Assembly (NCBI GenBank): GCA_963585895.1
Contig: OY757911.1
Coordinates: forward strand, 56,014,310-56,078,309
DNA: 64,000 nt
Reading direction: 5' to 3'
Source: Sepioteuthis lessoniana
Taxonomy: Eukaryota; Mollusca; Cephalopoda; Myopsida; Loliginidae
The first letter of the stretch is position 1. The number at the start of each line of letters is the position of its first letter. Below, piece by piece: positions 61,597 through 64,000 of this stretch. The translations under genes were made by a program, and so were the position numbers. The notes under the pieces were generated by a model. It searched no databases. It saw only the letters and a list, made by a program, of their open reading frames with translations, and was not told the DNA's origin.

Positions 61597-61604
61597 AACA
61601 CACA

Positions 61605-61640
<36 letters not shown>
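61535..61640. repeat. Compound microsatellite (CT)n(CA)n(TA)n
   Basis: Three adjoining dinucleotide tracts. Confidence 0.95.
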
Positions 61641-61643
<3 letters not shown>

Positions 61644-61961
61644 CGGCTACTTTTAATCCGTAGGCATGTAGCAACGCAATTTATTTTCATATCTACACGC
61701 AGACAACAGTTCTTAACTTTTATTCAGTAATATTTTGGTAAAGAAATTTTTGAATCTCCTCCAACTACAGTATATTCTACATGCAATGTTGACTCGTATA
61801 TCATTTACTTTTTGAGTCTTTTGTCAATCAACCAATGTTTAAAATCCACAAAATAAAGTTCAGCACATTCAACCTTTTTATTAAACCTTGGCGCGTATTA
61901 TCTGTATTTGATTTTGAATAACTTTCAACATATAAAAGCCATTTAAATGATAACATAATTC
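61641..61961. other. AT-rich non-coding DNA
   Basis: Nothing recognised. Confidence 0.5.
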
Positions 61962-63789
<1,828 letters not shown>

Positions 63790-63819
63790 CACAAACACAC
63801 TCACACACACACACACACA
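63790..63819. repeat. (CA)n microsatellite
   Basis: A short CA run with one interruption. Confidence 0.9.
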
Positions 63820-63962
63820 TAAAGAGTGGTACACATTTCTTATGTGCTTTTGATTGTATTTTTCGATTTTTCCGTTTCTTCATTATCTTTCATTCTCTGC
63901 TGATGATTGTCGTTTATAAAATGTCATGAAACCCGAGGTCGCAGACAAGTTTCCATGCTGTT

Positions 63963-63985
63963 AAATATATATATATATATATATA
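63963..63985. repeat. (TA)n microsatellite
   Basis: A short TA run near the window end. Confidence 0.9.
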
Positions 63986-64000
63986 AACTAATATACGAGG

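Overview
The window is eukaryotic, AT-rich, intron- or intergene-like DNA carrying a large retrotransposon cluster. Long (TA)n, (CA)n and (GA)n microsatellites, decayed copies of a restriction-like-endonuclease (RLE) LINE family, and a dispersed repeat I associate with octopus gene models suggest a cephalopod, probably an octopus. That host call is from memory of repeat families and was not searched. A run of exactly 200 N (4300-4499) marks an assembly gap.

Layout. 1-7790 is host DNA: microsatellites, two small dispersed repeat modules, one candidate 102-nt coding exon (1026-1127), decayed plus-strand RLE LINE pieces (3000-4299) and a repeat with a minisatellite-like tail (5185-5510). 7791-53097 is the main feature: seven full-length copies, about 6.46 kb each, of one non-LTR retrotransposon. 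They are joined head-to-tail with no spacer, all sense on the minus strand. 53098-64000 is host DNA again: a plus-strand RLE LINE 3' half (to about 54175), a long minus-strand RLE LINE pseudogene (55080-57345), a further minus-strand fragment, a GC-rich promoter-like patch near 58616, more microsatellites, and a second copy of the 5185-5510 repeat.

Each array unit, read 5'->3' on the minus strand, has a 5'UTR of about 270-300 nt, ORF1 (a CCHC zinc-knuckle protein of 657-678 aa), a 14-nt spacer, ORF2 (1155 aa: APE endonuclease, reverse transcriptase, C-terminal Cys/His finger) and a 707-nt 3'UTR ending in a small hairpin. Every junction and both outer edges carry the same 10-mer gcttattctt, as expected if each insertion regenerates its own target. 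Units 4-7 (27235-53087) keep both ORFs intact. Unit 3 has one ORF2 frameshift. Units 1 and 2 share three ORF2 lesions, and unit 1 also has an ORF1 frameshift.

The most unusual observations are these. (1) The 5' half (5'UTR plus ORF1) exists in two strongly diverged versions, A in units 1-3 and B in units 4-7, joined at one sharp point to a nearly identical 3' half. (2) The ORF1 start codon of both versions sits at the same place inside a 34-nt hairpin whose stems differ in sequence but still pair. (3) The 3'-terminal hairpin varies between units only in its loop. Together these suggest a site-specific, array-forming LINE that exchanges ORF1 modules while keeping RNA structures at its control points.
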